Made by a program: the position numbers and the translations under genes
The notes under the pieces: model-generated
What the model was told of the DNA's origin: nothing
Database searches by the model: none
What the model saw: the letters and a program-made list of their open reading frames with translations, nothing else
DNA from: a virus
DNA length: 24,905 bases
Virus record (IMG/VR): IMGVR_UViG_3300019755_000014
Span: 1 to 24,905 of that record
Direction: 5' to 3' (one strand)
Shown: piece by piece, positions 1 to 6,252 of the stretch
Layout: the number at the start of each line of letters is the position of its first letter
How positions within the stretch are numbered: the stretch's first letter is position 1

Positions 1-206
1 TATGCAAAAGAAAAGGAAAAATTTTCGTGCTATAAATTATCTTTTAAATACTCCCTATACTATTATATTAATTATACTTTTTATTATATCCCTATTAATC
101 GGCTTTTTAAACTTTGTATATTTATATATTAATATGTATAGTATTATATTAATTTAAGTTTGGTTACACTATAATTTTAACAGTAAAAGAATATTAAGGA
201 GTTACT
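1..206 (+). promoter_or_regulatory. Left subterminal AT-rich region with the protelomerase promoter
   Basis: No gene is visible here. The stretch is almost pure A+T between about 50 and 155. It holds a 13-nt direct repeat TATTATATTAATT (61-73 and 142-154). Positions 124-148 match the reverse complement of 24675-24699 at 23 of 25 bases, so they may be subterminal inverted repeats. A good -10 box TATAAT lies at 170-175 without a convincing -35 element, and a strong ribosome site AAGGAG sits just before the ATG at 207. If the molecule is joined across its ends, this region lies directly beside the telomere palindrome. The -10 call is seen in the sequence; its use is inferred. Confidence 0.55.
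124..148 (+). repeat. Left copy of subterminal inverted repeat
   Basis: ATATATTAATAT-GT-ATAGTATTATA here matches the reverse complement of 24675-24699 (23 of 25 bases; only the two middle bases differ). Both copies lie within about 230 bp of the ends. The sequence is AT-only apart from a few bases, so chance similarity is possible. Confidence 0.4.
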
Positions 207-1547
207 ATGGTAAAAAACACAGCTATAAATAAGTTGTTTTCAGGAGAGATGGTTAGAGCTACTAATTGGGACAAAGATAAGTACATTGTAGCTAATGAGC
301 AGGGACAGCCTGTAGATAACGAGGGTAAACCTTTTAATGTCATTACAGCTAAAGAAAAGAAGTGGGAGGTATATGTTAAACCTGCACCTGCAACTGCTAC
401 AGCTGATAACTCAGAGTTAGTTAAGATGATTGAAGCTCTAACTAACCAAGTTACTGAGCTACAACAAACTATTAATGATAAAGAGGAGAATGTAACTGTT
501 GAACAGGAGATTAACAGCCACGAGGTAGCCGATGAGGTTAGTGAGGTTGTAAGCTCTACTGTAGAACAGGCAATTAAAGATAATCTTCCACAGGAAGAGA
601 AAAGCCATGAAGAGACAATTAAAATCTTTTATGGTGTATCTTCACTTAAAGAGGTTAGAGCACAGTTTAAAGATGAGCTTATCAATTGTAAAGAAAAAAG
701 AGACACTATCAGAGTTGTAGCTAAATACATCCCTTATTGTTGGATGGGAGCTAGAAAAATAAATACAGTTAAGCGATACTATACTGACATGAGAAATGTT
801 ATTAAAGATGTTGCTGACCAATGGCAAGATTTAGCTTTAGAGTTATTTAGTATCCCTGCTGAGGTGTACGATAGACTTAATGAAGCTGATAAAAAAAAGG
901 TATTGGAGAAGATCGACACAAAAGAGACTTTTGATGTAACACAAATCAAAAATGTAATTAGTCAATTAAAGCACAATATTGAAACAGTACAATCTCTTGG
1001 AGCTAAAGCAACTGAGGAAGATTATAAAAATAACGGTGTACCAATCGCAAAACAACAAAAAGTATCTCAAGCGAGAAGCTATTTATATGCAACATACATC
1101 GCATTAGTTACAGGTCGTAGAAATACTGAGATTTTAAAGACCTTAGAGCTAGTAAAAAAGAAAAATGTGTGGTATTACAAGGGACTAAGCAAAAAAGGTT
1201 CTGAGGGTGTAGAAATTGAAGCTGTAAGCCTTGATGATGATTTTAACTTCTTAAAAGGTCTTATTGCACAAATTAGAAAAGATGTTGATACTAAAGAGTT
1301 ATCTCATCAACAGGTTAATTCAAAATACAATCATATTTTTAACAGATCATTTAAAAGAATTACAGGAACTAACTTTACTTTCCATGATGCAAGAGAGATT
1401 TATGCTGAGATTGCTTATCTTGACTTTGGAAAAGACAAAGGAACTGAGAGAGAAGAGATTGACTTTAAAAGTGATATTTTAGGGCATGAGATTGATAAAG
1501 ATAGACTTGTATCAACTGAACATTATATGACTAAAAAAGGGGAGTAG
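207..1547 (+). CDS. Protelomerase (telomere resolvase), TelN/TelK-like
   Basis: A 446-residue protein of the tyrosine-recombinase-related telomere resolvase family. These enzymes cut a palindromic site and rejoin each strand to its partner, giving covalently closed hairpin ends on linear plasmid prophages. The catalytic set is visible in the C-terminal half: TGRR with Arg304 or Arg305, a lysine in a GLSKKG turn (329/330), HDAR with His393 and Arg396, LGHE with His427, and the likely nucleophile Tyr440 in EHYM near the C-terminus. About 130 N-terminal residues look like a separate small domain (residues 5-58) followed by a glutamate-rich, coiled-coil-like linker. The length is below TelN (about 630) and close to shorter relatives such as the Borrelia and Agrobacterium enzymes (about 440-450). 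AAGGAG precedes the ATG. The stop abuts the parA-like ATG, so the two are probably co-transcribed. A 44-bp palindrome at the window end is the expected substrate. An ordinary integrase is the alternative, but the context makes that unlikely. Confidence 0.88.
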   Translation: MVKNTAINKLFSGEMVRATNWDKDKYIVANEQGQPVDNEGKPFNVITAKEKKWEVYVKPAPATATADNSELVKMIEALTNQVTELQQTINDKEENVTVEQEINSHEVADEVSEVVSSTVEQAIKDNLPQEEKSHEETIKIFYGVSSLKEVRAQFKDELINCKEKRDTIRVVAKYIPYCWMGARKINTVKRYYTDMRNVIKDVADQWQDLALELFSIPAEVYDRLNEADKKKVLEKIDTKETFDVTQIKNVISQLKHNIETVQSLGAKATEEDYKNNGVPIAKQQKVSQARSYLYATYIALVTGRRNTEILKTLELVKKKNVWYYKGLSKKGSEGVEIEAVSLDDDFNFLKGLIAQIRKDVDTKELSHQQVNSKYNHIFNRSFKRITGTNFTFHDAREIYAEIAYLDFGKDKGTEREEIDFKSDILGHEIDKDRLVSTEHYMTKKGE

Positions 1548-2162
1548 ATGAATAAAAAAATAGCAGTTATCACAACAGATGGTGGAGCAGGTAAAACAGC
1601 GATTAGTTTCGCTGTAGCTAAAGAGCTTGATTACTATTTAATCTCAAATGATGATAGTGTGATTGAGATGGCATATCCTGATATGGCAAAGATTACAAAG
1701 CAACCTAAAGTTATTGATGAGACTATCTATGACTTTGGAGGTTTTGTTGATGCAGGTGTGATTGATATTATCAAACATTGTGATATTGTGATCGTTCCTT
1801 GTATTAATGATCTTAACTCAAAGATGAAAGCAATTAAAACAATCCAAGAGCTTTCTAAGTACAACGATAACTTTTTAGTTGTTGCAACTAGAACAGAGAA
1901 TAAAACAGATTTTAAAGAGGTTAAAGAATCTATTAATGAAGTTTTCAAAGATGTTAAAGTGCTTGGACTTAGAAAAACAAAGCTTTTAAAAAATGCTTTA
2001 GAGTTTGGTAACTCTCCGTTAGAGTTAGTAAATGAAAGTAAAACAGTAGCTTGGCAGTCAAGGAACTTTATCCCTGAATACAAAGCAATATTAAAAGAGA
2101 TCATCAATGATGAGACAGAATATGAAAATCTATTAAAAGAAAAATTAACAGGAGCAGAATAA
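1548..2162 (+). CDS. parA: ParA/ParF-type partition ATPase
   Basis: A 204-residue P-loop ATPase close in size to type Ib partition ATPases such as ParF. These proteins use ATP-dependent binding to the nucleoid or polymerisation to segregate low-copy plasmids with a small DNA-binding partner and a centromere. The Walker A motif is at residues 11-17 (DGGAGKT), and a Walker B-like IYDFGG follows at about 62-67. The signature lysine usually found at the first position (KGGxGKT) is Asp11 here, which is unusual. There is no N-terminal HTH, as expected for type Ib. The ATG follows the protelomerase stop with no gap, and the stop overlaps the next start (TAATG), so all three genes look translationally coupled. 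Family assignment is confident; function as a partition ATPase is inferred from size and neighbours. Confidence 0.82.
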   Translation: MNKKIAVITTDGGAGKTAISFAVAKELDYYLISNDDSVIEMAYPDMAKITKQPKVIDETIYDFGGFVDAGVIDIIKHCDIVIVPCINDLNSKMKAIKTIQELSKYNDNFLVVATRTENKTDFKEVKESINEVFKDVKVLGLRKTKLLKNALEFGNSPLELVNESKTVAWQSRNFIPEYKAILKEIINDETEYENLLKEKLTGAE

Positions 2163-2476
2163 TGGTAAAGGATAAAAAGAAATTAGGAATAAATGCAGTT
2201 TTAGAACATGAGCATATCAATACTTTTGAAAATGCAGAGGCTAAAGAACAAGAACACAAACAACTTAAACAGGAGGTGCAAAGTAAAACAGAAACTAAAA
2301 AGTCAGGAAGACCTACAGCAGGTAAAAGTAAAGCAACAAATAAAATAGCTTTTGTTGTAGATGATGAACAACTGGAATATTTAGAGAGTTTAACTGATCG
2401 TAAAGATAGAACTCCAAATGCAGTTGCTAAAAAATTGTTTCTTGCTAACTATGAAATACATAAAAATGGTAAATAG
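2162..2476 (+). CDS. Small ribbon-helix-helix partition partner (ParG-like)
   Basis: A 104-residue protein whose start overlaps the stop of the ParA-like gene (TAATG). Its N-terminal half is charged and rich in Lys, Gln and Glu, and contains a basic patch KKSGRPTAGKSK at about residues 46-57. The C-terminal part (about 60-100) looks like a ribbon-helix-helix fold: a beta-strand IAFVVDDEQ, then two helices around LEYLESLT and TPNAVAKKLFLANY. This layout, a flexible basic arm plus a C-terminal RHH directly downstream of a short ParA, is that of ParG/Omega-type centromere-binding proteins. It would bind the centromere and stimulate the ATPase. Sequence identity to a named family cannot be shown by eye. 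Confidence 0.7.
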   Translation: MVKDKKKLGINAVLEHEHINTFENAEAKEQEHKQLKQEVQSKTETKKSGRPTAGKSKATNKIAFVVDDEQLEYLESLTDRKDRTPNAVAKKLFLANYEIHKNGK

Positions 2477-2482
2477 TGGGAT

Positions 2483-2595
2483 AATTTAAGAAGTGTACAG
2501 GTGCTCTAAAAAGAGCTAACCCATACGGACTTTAAAAATACTTTTGGTCGAGCAATTTTTAAAAGTTCCGTATTATATCCTATAAAGGTTTTAAT
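2483..2595. other. Structured intergenic element: small hairpin plus long bulged stem
   Basis: No ORF lies here. A short hairpin GCTCT-AAAA-AGAGC is at 2503-2516. A longer one has arms 2523-2539 and 2555-2573: ATACGGA pairs with TCCGTAT, and the pairing continues inward through CTTTAAAAAT with two single-base bulges (about 17 pairs, 15-nt loop). The loop contains GGTCGAGC, whose GAGC could pair with the GCTC of the first hairpin. There is no U-run after the stem, so a plain intrinsic terminator is unlikely. On the opposite strand a TATAAT at 2572-2577 could start a transcript through it. Possible roles are a small or antisense RNA, a leader structure or a partition centromere; the sequence does not decide. 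Confidence 0.4.
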
Positions 2596-2679
2596 ATGGC
2601 AAAGATGATTAAAAAAGTTAATAATTGGTTTGAGAGAGCAGATGAGTTTATTTTGTATTTAGGGGAGAAGATATTATGA
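2596..2679 (+). CDS. Short ORF, 27 residues, coupled to next gene
   Basis: ATG at 2596 begins a 27-residue peptide (MAKMIKKVNNWFERADEF...) ending in TGA at 2677-2679, which overlaps the ATG of the next gene (2676) in an ATGA arrangement. AAAGG lies 6-8 nt upstream. The peptide is basic at its N-terminus and could form an amphipathic helix. The overlap suggests it is translated, either as a small product or as a leader that couples translation to the following gene. No function is recognised. Confidence 0.45.
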   Translation: MAKMIKKVNNWFERADEFILYLGEKIL

Positions 2680-3023
2680 TCCAAGAGAATGATATTAAAT
2701 CTTATATAGATACAGGGATAGGACTAATTAGAGTATTTAAAGCAGAGGCACTATCTCATATTGAAAAGGTAGAAGTCTCAATCAATGGAACAACACTTAA
2801 AGCAGGAGATAAAACAACTCTTGATAATTTCTTTAGTGAAGAGGTTATTTATTTAGGTGTTTACGATGGATATATGCAGTTTCAAGTTGGAAAAGATAAT
2901 AACCTGTTTGAAAGCTCTATTTATACAAATGAGTTTAAAAAGATTGATGAAAATAGAATATTGACTATTTATCAGCTTGGAACTGCAAGAGATCACTTTT
3001 TTAAAGATGGAGTTTGGAAATAA
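2676..3023 (+). CDS. Hypothetical protein, 115 residues
   Basis: Not recognised. The protein is soluble, mixed in charge, and predicted by eye to be rich in beta-strand (for example LIRVFKAEAL and EEVIYLGVYDGYMQFQVG). GGGGAGAAG lies upstream as a ribosome site, inside the preceding short ORF. Its start overlaps that ORF and its stop overlaps the next ATG (TAATG), so it belongs to a compact + strand cluster of small genes beyond the partition operon. Such genes near the maintenance module of phage-plasmids are often early or establishment functions; that is context only. Confidence 0.6.
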   Translation: MIQENDIKSYIDTGIGLIRVFKAEALSHIEKVEVSINGTTLKAGDKTTLDNFFSEEVIYLGVYDGYMQFQVGKDNNLFESSIYTNEFKKIDENRILTIYQLGTARDHFFKDGVWK

Positions 3024-3229
3024 TGGAAAATCTAATAAAAGAAAAAGCCCCTGAACTTGTACAGGTGGCAGACCAAGAAGGAATGAATGTAGTTAATTTA
3101 TTTAACAACATAGCAGGAACTCTAAGAACTGTTAGTATTGAAGATACAGCGAAGATATATGCAGTTAGTGTTGATGTTGTTGAGTTTGTAAAAGAAAATA
3201 GTGAGTTTGCACAAAAAGGAGAGACATAA
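3023..3229 (+). CDS. Hypothetical protein, 68 residues
   Basis: Not recognised. I chose the ATG at 3023 because it overlaps the previous stop as TAATG; an in-frame TTG at 3014 is an alternative. The product (MENLIKEKAPELVQVADQEG...) is acidic and looks all-helical, with an amphipathic pattern through most of its length. No transmembrane segment or cysteine is present. It is followed after 1 bp by the next ATG, so the three genes 2676-3530 are probably one transcript. Confidence 0.55.
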   Translation: MENLIKEKAPELVQVADQEGMNVVNLFNNIAGTLRTVSIEDTAKIYAVSVDVVEFVKENSEFAQKGET

Positions 3230-3230
3230 A

Positions 3231-3530
3231 ATGAAAAAACCAACAGAAGAAGAAATAAAGCAAAGAAATGAAGAACAAATTAAAATGGCCACTTTATTTA
3301 TTAAATCTTTTATGATGAAATCAAATAGGTTTAATAAAAAATATTCAACATATAATTTAAAACACTGTGCAGAAAGAGTTATAAACTCATTAAGAGATAC
3401 AGGACATTTCTATATTTCAGAAAAGAATTTTAAAACTGCCCTTATAGAACAAAATTATATTACTAAAAAAGATGGTCTATCTGATTATCATATAGTACAA
3501 TTTAAATGGGATTATAATCATCTCTTTTAG
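3231..3530 (+). CDS. Hypothetical basic protein, 99 residues
   Basis: Not recognised. The start at ATG 3231 is supported by AAAGGAGA 6-8 nt upstream; an in-frame GTG at 3201 would only extend into the preceding gene. The protein opens with an acidic helix (MKKPTEEEIKQRNEEQ), then is Lys/Asn/Tyr-rich and likely helical. Its TAG stop is the outer end of a perfect inverted repeat (3528-3563) that closes this + strand cluster against the convergent Dam-like gene. Confidence 0.55.
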   Translation: MKKPTEEEIKQRNEEQIKMATLFIKSFMMKSNRFNKKYSTYNLKHCAERVINSLRDTGHFYISEKNFKTALIEQNYITKKDGLSDYHIVQFKWDYNHLF

Positions 3531-3563
3531 TATGTCTCCGACATTGATGTCGGAGACATACTA
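3528..3563. terminator. Bidirectional hairpin between convergent genes
   Basis: A perfect inverted repeat has 17-bp arms (3528-3544 and 3547-3563) around a 2-nt centre, with the core GTCTCCGACAT / ATGTCGGAGAC. Its two outer TAG triplets are the stop codons of the + strand gene and of the Dam-like gene on the - strand. The stem is long and includes GC pairs, and the position between convergent genes fits a shared terminator. Neither side carries a clear run of T, so intrinsic termination may be weak or Rho-assisted. Confidence 0.65.
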
Positions 3564-4352
3564 ATAATTCATAATATACAACTCACAAACTGTCTTTTTT
3601 TGCTTGTGAACATTGCTCCCAAGTGTATAATCAAACTTATCACTTTCCACTATTTTATAATCTTTATATAACCCCCTCACAAATTCACAATCGTTGTAAG
3701 ATAATAGAAACCTACCCTTTAACCCTTTTAAGCTCTTGTGTAGCCTTTTGTGGTCATTTAAATCAAAGGTTTTCTCATTTTTATAATAACTCTCAGTTCC
3801 AACATACGGAGGATCACAATAAAAGAATGCATCTTCACGATCATAGTTTGATATTAACTTTTGAAAGTCCATATTTTCAATCGTAACCATTTTTAATCTG
3901 TCGGACCATTTAGTAAAATCTTTAAATATGTTTTTTGGCTTTCTACTTTTACAAGCCATTGCAAAGTTATCTCCCTTGCTTCCAAAACTCATCTGTAACT
4001 GATAGAAATAAAAACAAGCCCTTTCTACATGGTCACGAGGTTCTATCAATTTATATTTTATATCTGTAAAGATCACTCTACTGATAAACAATTCATTTAA
4101 ATATTTTTCCAATAATAAAGGATTATCTCTTATGCACCTATGCAGGTTAATAAGATCATTGTTGAAGTCATTTGCAACCTCTCTATATTTTCCATGTGTT
4201 GGAACTTCTTTTGCATACAGGACATTTAAAGCCCCTCCAAATACTTCAACATATAAGTTGTGATCATTTGGTATTAAAGAAACAATTTGTTTTGCTAGTT
4301 TTGATTTGCCACCTACCCAACCATGTGGTGGTCTTAATTTACTTGTATTAAT
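3561..4352 (-). CDS. dam: DNA adenine methyltransferase (Dam-like, D12 class) with ATT start
   Basis: A 263-residue class D12 N6-adenine methylase that transfers a methyl group from S-adenosylmethionine to adenine, GATC in the best-known members. The N-terminal SAM region reads PPHGWVGGKSKLAKQI then YVEVFGGALNVL. The catalytic DPPY is at about residues 180-183 in FFYCDPPYVGTESYY. The conserved N-terminal region lies upstream of the first ATG (4112), so the real start must be further up. The frame is open back to a TAG just before AGGAGG (4358-4363), and the only codon at the right distance is ATT at 4350-4352. I therefore propose a rare ATT start. The gene has its own promoter region with a repressor-like operator (4366-4384). 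Likely roles are protection from host restriction or timing of replication or expression. The first-ATG version would lack the SAM-binding motif and be inactive. Confidence 0.8.
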   Translation of the reverse strand: MNTSKLRPPHGWVGGKSKLAKQIVSLIPNDHNLYVEVFGGALNVLYAKEVPTHGKYREVANDFNNDLINLHRCIRDNPLLLEKYLNELFISRVIFTDIKYKLIEPRDHVERACFYFYQLQMSFGSKGDNFAMACKSRKPKNIFKDFTKWSDRLKMVTIENMDFQKLISNYDREDAFFYCDPPYVGTESYYKNEKTFDLNDHKRLHKSLKGLKGRFLLSYNDCEFVRGLYKDYKIVESDKFDYTLGSNVHKQKKTVCELYIMNY

Positions 4353-4365
4353 ATTTTCCTCCTAT

Positions 4366-4384
4366 TGTATAATTAAATTATACA
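4366..4384 (-). promoter_or_regulatory. Operator/promoter of Dam-like gene, same palindrome as repressor operator
   Basis: A 19-bp palindrome TGTATAAT-TAA-ATTATACA. The same two 8-bp arms occur with a different 3-nt spacer at 19315-19333 between the repressor and the Cro-like gene. The - strand copy contains TATAAT placed as a -10 box just upstream of the ribosome site of the Dam-like gene. Binding by the CI-like repressor would cover that -10. The shared sequence is directly seen; the regulatory link is inferred. Confidence 0.7.
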
Positions 4385-4419
4385 TTTATTAAATTCTTTT
4401 TTGGTATAGTTCCAAAGCT

Positions 4420-4447
4420 GAGAGTGGGAGGTAGAAGAATCACTCTC
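4420..4447. terminator. Hairpin after the late operon
   Basis: Arms GAGAGTG (4420-4426) and CACTCTC (4441-4447) form a 7-bp stem with a 14-nt loop. It sits just after the last gene of the tail/lysis operon (stop at 4464) and before the Dam promoter on the - strand. There is no strong T-run, so it is a plausible but not definite terminator that separates the two - strand units. Confidence 0.35.
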
Positions 4448-4463
4448 GGTCTTGGTTAATCTA

Positions 4464-4697
4464 TTAAGAAATAAACTTTAACCCTCTTTGTATTTCGATA
4501 CAATCAGATTTAATCGCTGTCACTTGTATAAATGATCCCTCTTTATAAATTACTGTTTCAATCCCATGATCTGCCATAAGATTAACTGTATATTGAAGTT
4601 TCATATCTTTGATTGTTCCCTCTGCCTTTTCAGGAACTACTACAGTTTTACCATTCTCAATCTCTTCAATGACACCTGTTTCTATTACTTTTTTCAT
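4464..4697 (-). CDS. Hypothetical protein, 77 residues
   Basis: Not recognised. The start MKKVIETGV at 4697 is preferred because AGAAAGG lies just upstream; a longer in-frame version would overlap the previous gene. The protein is small, soluble and probably beta-rich (GVIEEIENGKTVVVPE, SFIQVTAIKSDCIEIQRG), with no signal peptide. It is the last gene of the long - strand late operon, directly after the small exported protein at 4700-5029. Confidence 0.5.
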   Translation of the reverse strand: MKKVIETGVIEEIENGKTVVVPEKAEGTIKDMKLQYTVNLMADHGIETVIYKEGSFIQVTAIKSDCIEIQRGLKFIS

Positions 4698-4699
4698 AT

Positions 4700-5029
4700 T
4701 TACCTTTCTTCTATATATCCACAATTTATGTCATGCCACTCTTCCTCATCAAAGTCATGATCAGACAAATACCAATAATAATTGTGTATATCGTTTAGAG
4801 TTGTTAATGCATTAGCACACATTAATTCATTATCATGTTCACAATGATAATTATAAGAGTCATAAGCTCGTTCTATTGCTTCATCTAAAGCACTTTGATA
4901 ACCATTGTAAAACTTTACATTTTCAATATTATCCCCATCAGGATGAGAAGTAGTAACAATACATATTTCACTATTATTGTTTGCTACCAATGAAAGGGAT
5001 AAAACCATTAAAAAAAGAAATGATCTCAT
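4700..5029 (-). CDS. Small exported acidic protein with cysteines
   Basis: Not recognised. The 109-residue product begins with a typical Sec signal (MRSFLFLMVLSLSLVANNNS), with a likely cleavage after VANN or nearby. The mature part is strongly acidic (DHDFDEEEWHD) and has four cysteines (CIV, CEHD, CANA, CGYI), which could form disulfides in the periplasm. The start overlaps the endolysin stop by 4 nt (ATGA), so it is co-translated with the lysis gene. A periplasmic lysis accessory or immunity role is possible; nothing in the sequence proves it. Confidence 0.6.
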   Translation of the reverse strand: MRSFLFLMVLSLSLVANNNSEICIVTTSHPDGDNIENVKFYNGYQSALDEAIERAYDSYNYHCEHDNELMCANALTTLNDIHNYYWYLSDHDFDEEEWHDINCGYIEER

Positions 5030-5526
5030 GTTCTCTCAACCCAACCTGCAAAAAATTTCTCTTGTGAGTGGTCATACTCTACTATGTCGTAGTATCTTTT
5101 GAATTGTAAGCCATTAAGAACTTTTAATAGTTTTCTATTATCAACTTTTCTTATTGCTTTTAATGTCTTATCCCCTATCCAACCATCAACAAGAAGATCA
5201 GGATATAAAGTTTCTACTCTATTTAAAAGATTAAGAGCCACTTGTAAGATTTTACGACCTATATTAATACCCATATTGACACCTGTATCAAACACCTCAA
5301 TAGCGATAATCTCAGGTAACTTTTCTAAATCTCCCTTTTGTGTATTCCAAAAGTCATTTAAATAAATTTCCCTTGCATCTACTAAAGAAAGAGATTTAAT
5401 ATCAACATTTGGATAAGACCGTTTAGAAATTCCAAACTTAGTCTCCCCACCCTTATCATCAGGATCAAATACATAACCACCCTCATGACCGATTACAGTT
5501 TCAAAAGCTTTATAAAACTTATCCAT
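5026..5526 (-). CDS. Endolysin, GH108 N-acetylmuramidase
   Basis: A 166-residue peptidoglycan hydrolase of glycosyl hydrolase family 108, the phage muramidases that cut the glycan at N-acetylmuramic acid. The hallmark HEGGYVFDPDDKGGETKFGIS lies at residues 14-34; Glu15 is the expected catalytic acid. The C-terminal half resembles the peptidoglycan-binding domain 3 that usually follows (LLVDGWIGDKTLKAI at about 107-121). There is no signal peptide, so a holin would be needed for export, and a holin-like gene begins this operon at 18025. In a tail-encoding operon it would lyse the cell to release particles. Confidence 0.88.
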   Translation of the reverse strand: MDKFYKAFETVIGHEGGYVFDPDDKGGETKFGISKRSYPNVDIKSLSLVDAREIYLNDFWNTQKGDLEKLPEIIAIEVFDTGVNMGINIGRKILQVALNLLNRVETLYPDLLVDGWIGDKTLKAIRKVDNRKLLKVLNGLQFKRYYDIVEYDHSQEKFFAGWVERT

Positions 5527-5546
5527 AATCTACCACCAACACACAA

Positions 5547-5819
5547 TTAAAGCTCTTGAGCTTTTGAAGAACTCGCAACTTCTTTTTTTTTGTCTTTTTG
5601 TCGCTCCAATTCTTCTTTTACAGTTGTACGAGCTTTATCATAAGTCACTACAACTTTATCAAGAACCTCTAACTTTTCATTCTCAACAGGTAACTCAACA
5701 TAAACAGTCTTAGCACCTTTATAGATAACCTTTCCTGTCATATATGCTTTTTCACTCATGCACCCACTCATTGCAACAGCCATCATAATACCCATTGCTA
5801 AAACTTTTAAAATCTTCAT
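5547..5819 (-). CDS. Small lipoprotein (possible outer spanin)
   Basis: A 90-residue protein with a lipoprotein signal: basic start MKILK, hydrophobic stretch, then AMSGC with Cys20 as the likely lipidated residue. The mature part is charged, ending in a Lys/Glu-rich likely helix (KEELERQKDKKKEVAS). The ATG overlaps the stop of the DUF1353 gene, and the endolysin follows 21 bp later. A small lipoprotein next to an endolysin suggests an Rz1-like outer-membrane spanin, but it is not embedded in an Rz gene, and o-spanins are usually more proline-rich, so this is only an inference. Confidence 0.65.
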   Translation of the reverse strand: MKILKVLAMGIMMAVAMSGCMSEKAYMTGKVIYKGAKTVYVELPVENEKLEVLDKVVVTYDKARTTVKEELERQKDKKKEVASSSKAQEL

Positions 5820-6238
5820 TATTTACCCTTTACTGTGATTTTTACAAACTTCTTAGCTTTTTTAACTTTAGACTTTTTATGTTTTTTCCATACAAAGCCA
5901 CCACCAAGCCTTACAGCTCTATACATAACTCTTCTTTTAAACCAACCCACCCCTTTGAGCTTTAGAAGCTCCAAGAAGATAAGATCACACTCTTTACGAG
6001 GTAAAGCCTCAGACATATATAAAGCATCATGGATGATAGCTCCAAAGATAGTCTGCTCCCCATAAGAAGAGAATATATTTTGAAACACTTTAGGAACACT
6101 CGCTCCATCAGTTTCCCAACCACCTGAAACCTCAATTAAATATTTTTTATTTTCATAAGCTACAGGATCAAGCACTAAATAAGCAAACTCTTTATCCTCA
6201 ACTTTCTCTAAAATGATTTTTCCTCTAAATTCCTGCAT
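5819..6238 (-). CDS. DUF1353 phage protein
   Basis: A 139-residue protein matching the DUF1353 family common in tailed phages. The family pattern is visible: GWETDGASVPKVF (about residues 40-52), IIHDALYMSE (about 68-77), RKECDLIFLELL and a final RRVMYRAVRLGG. The conserved Asp/His residues suggest a small hydrolase-like or metal-binding fold. It usually occurs near endolysin or tail genes, as here; its role is not established. The C-terminus is very basic (KKHKKSKVKKAKK). It sits between gpD and the lipoprotein with near-zero spacing. Confidence 0.78.
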   Translation of the reverse strand: MQEFRGKIILEKVEDKEFAYLVLDPVAYENKKYLIEVSGGWETDGASVPKVFQNIFSSYGEQTIFGAIIHDALYMSEALPRKECDLIFLELLKLKGVGWFKRRVMYRAVRLGGGFVWKKHKKSKVKKAKKFVKITVKGK

Positions 6239-6252
6239 ACAATTTCCTTTTA

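Noticed and set aside
1-60. Left copy of the telomere palindrome
   Set aside because: I looked for AACCGTTA or its complement near the left edge and found none; a trimmed terminal repeat would explain this.
207-1547. Site-specific integrase for chromosomal insertion
   Set aside because: Motif spacing, the adjacent partition genes and the long palindrome fit a telomere resolvase; no attachment site is visible.
3528-3563. Second telomere site
   Set aside because: Its arms do not resemble 24862-24905, it has no alternating core and it contains the stop codons of two genes.
3561-4112. Truncated Dam pseudogene starting at the first ATG
   Set aside because: The upstream frame is open, encodes the expected N-terminal motifs and has a strong ribosome site before an ATT; there is no frameshift or internal stop.
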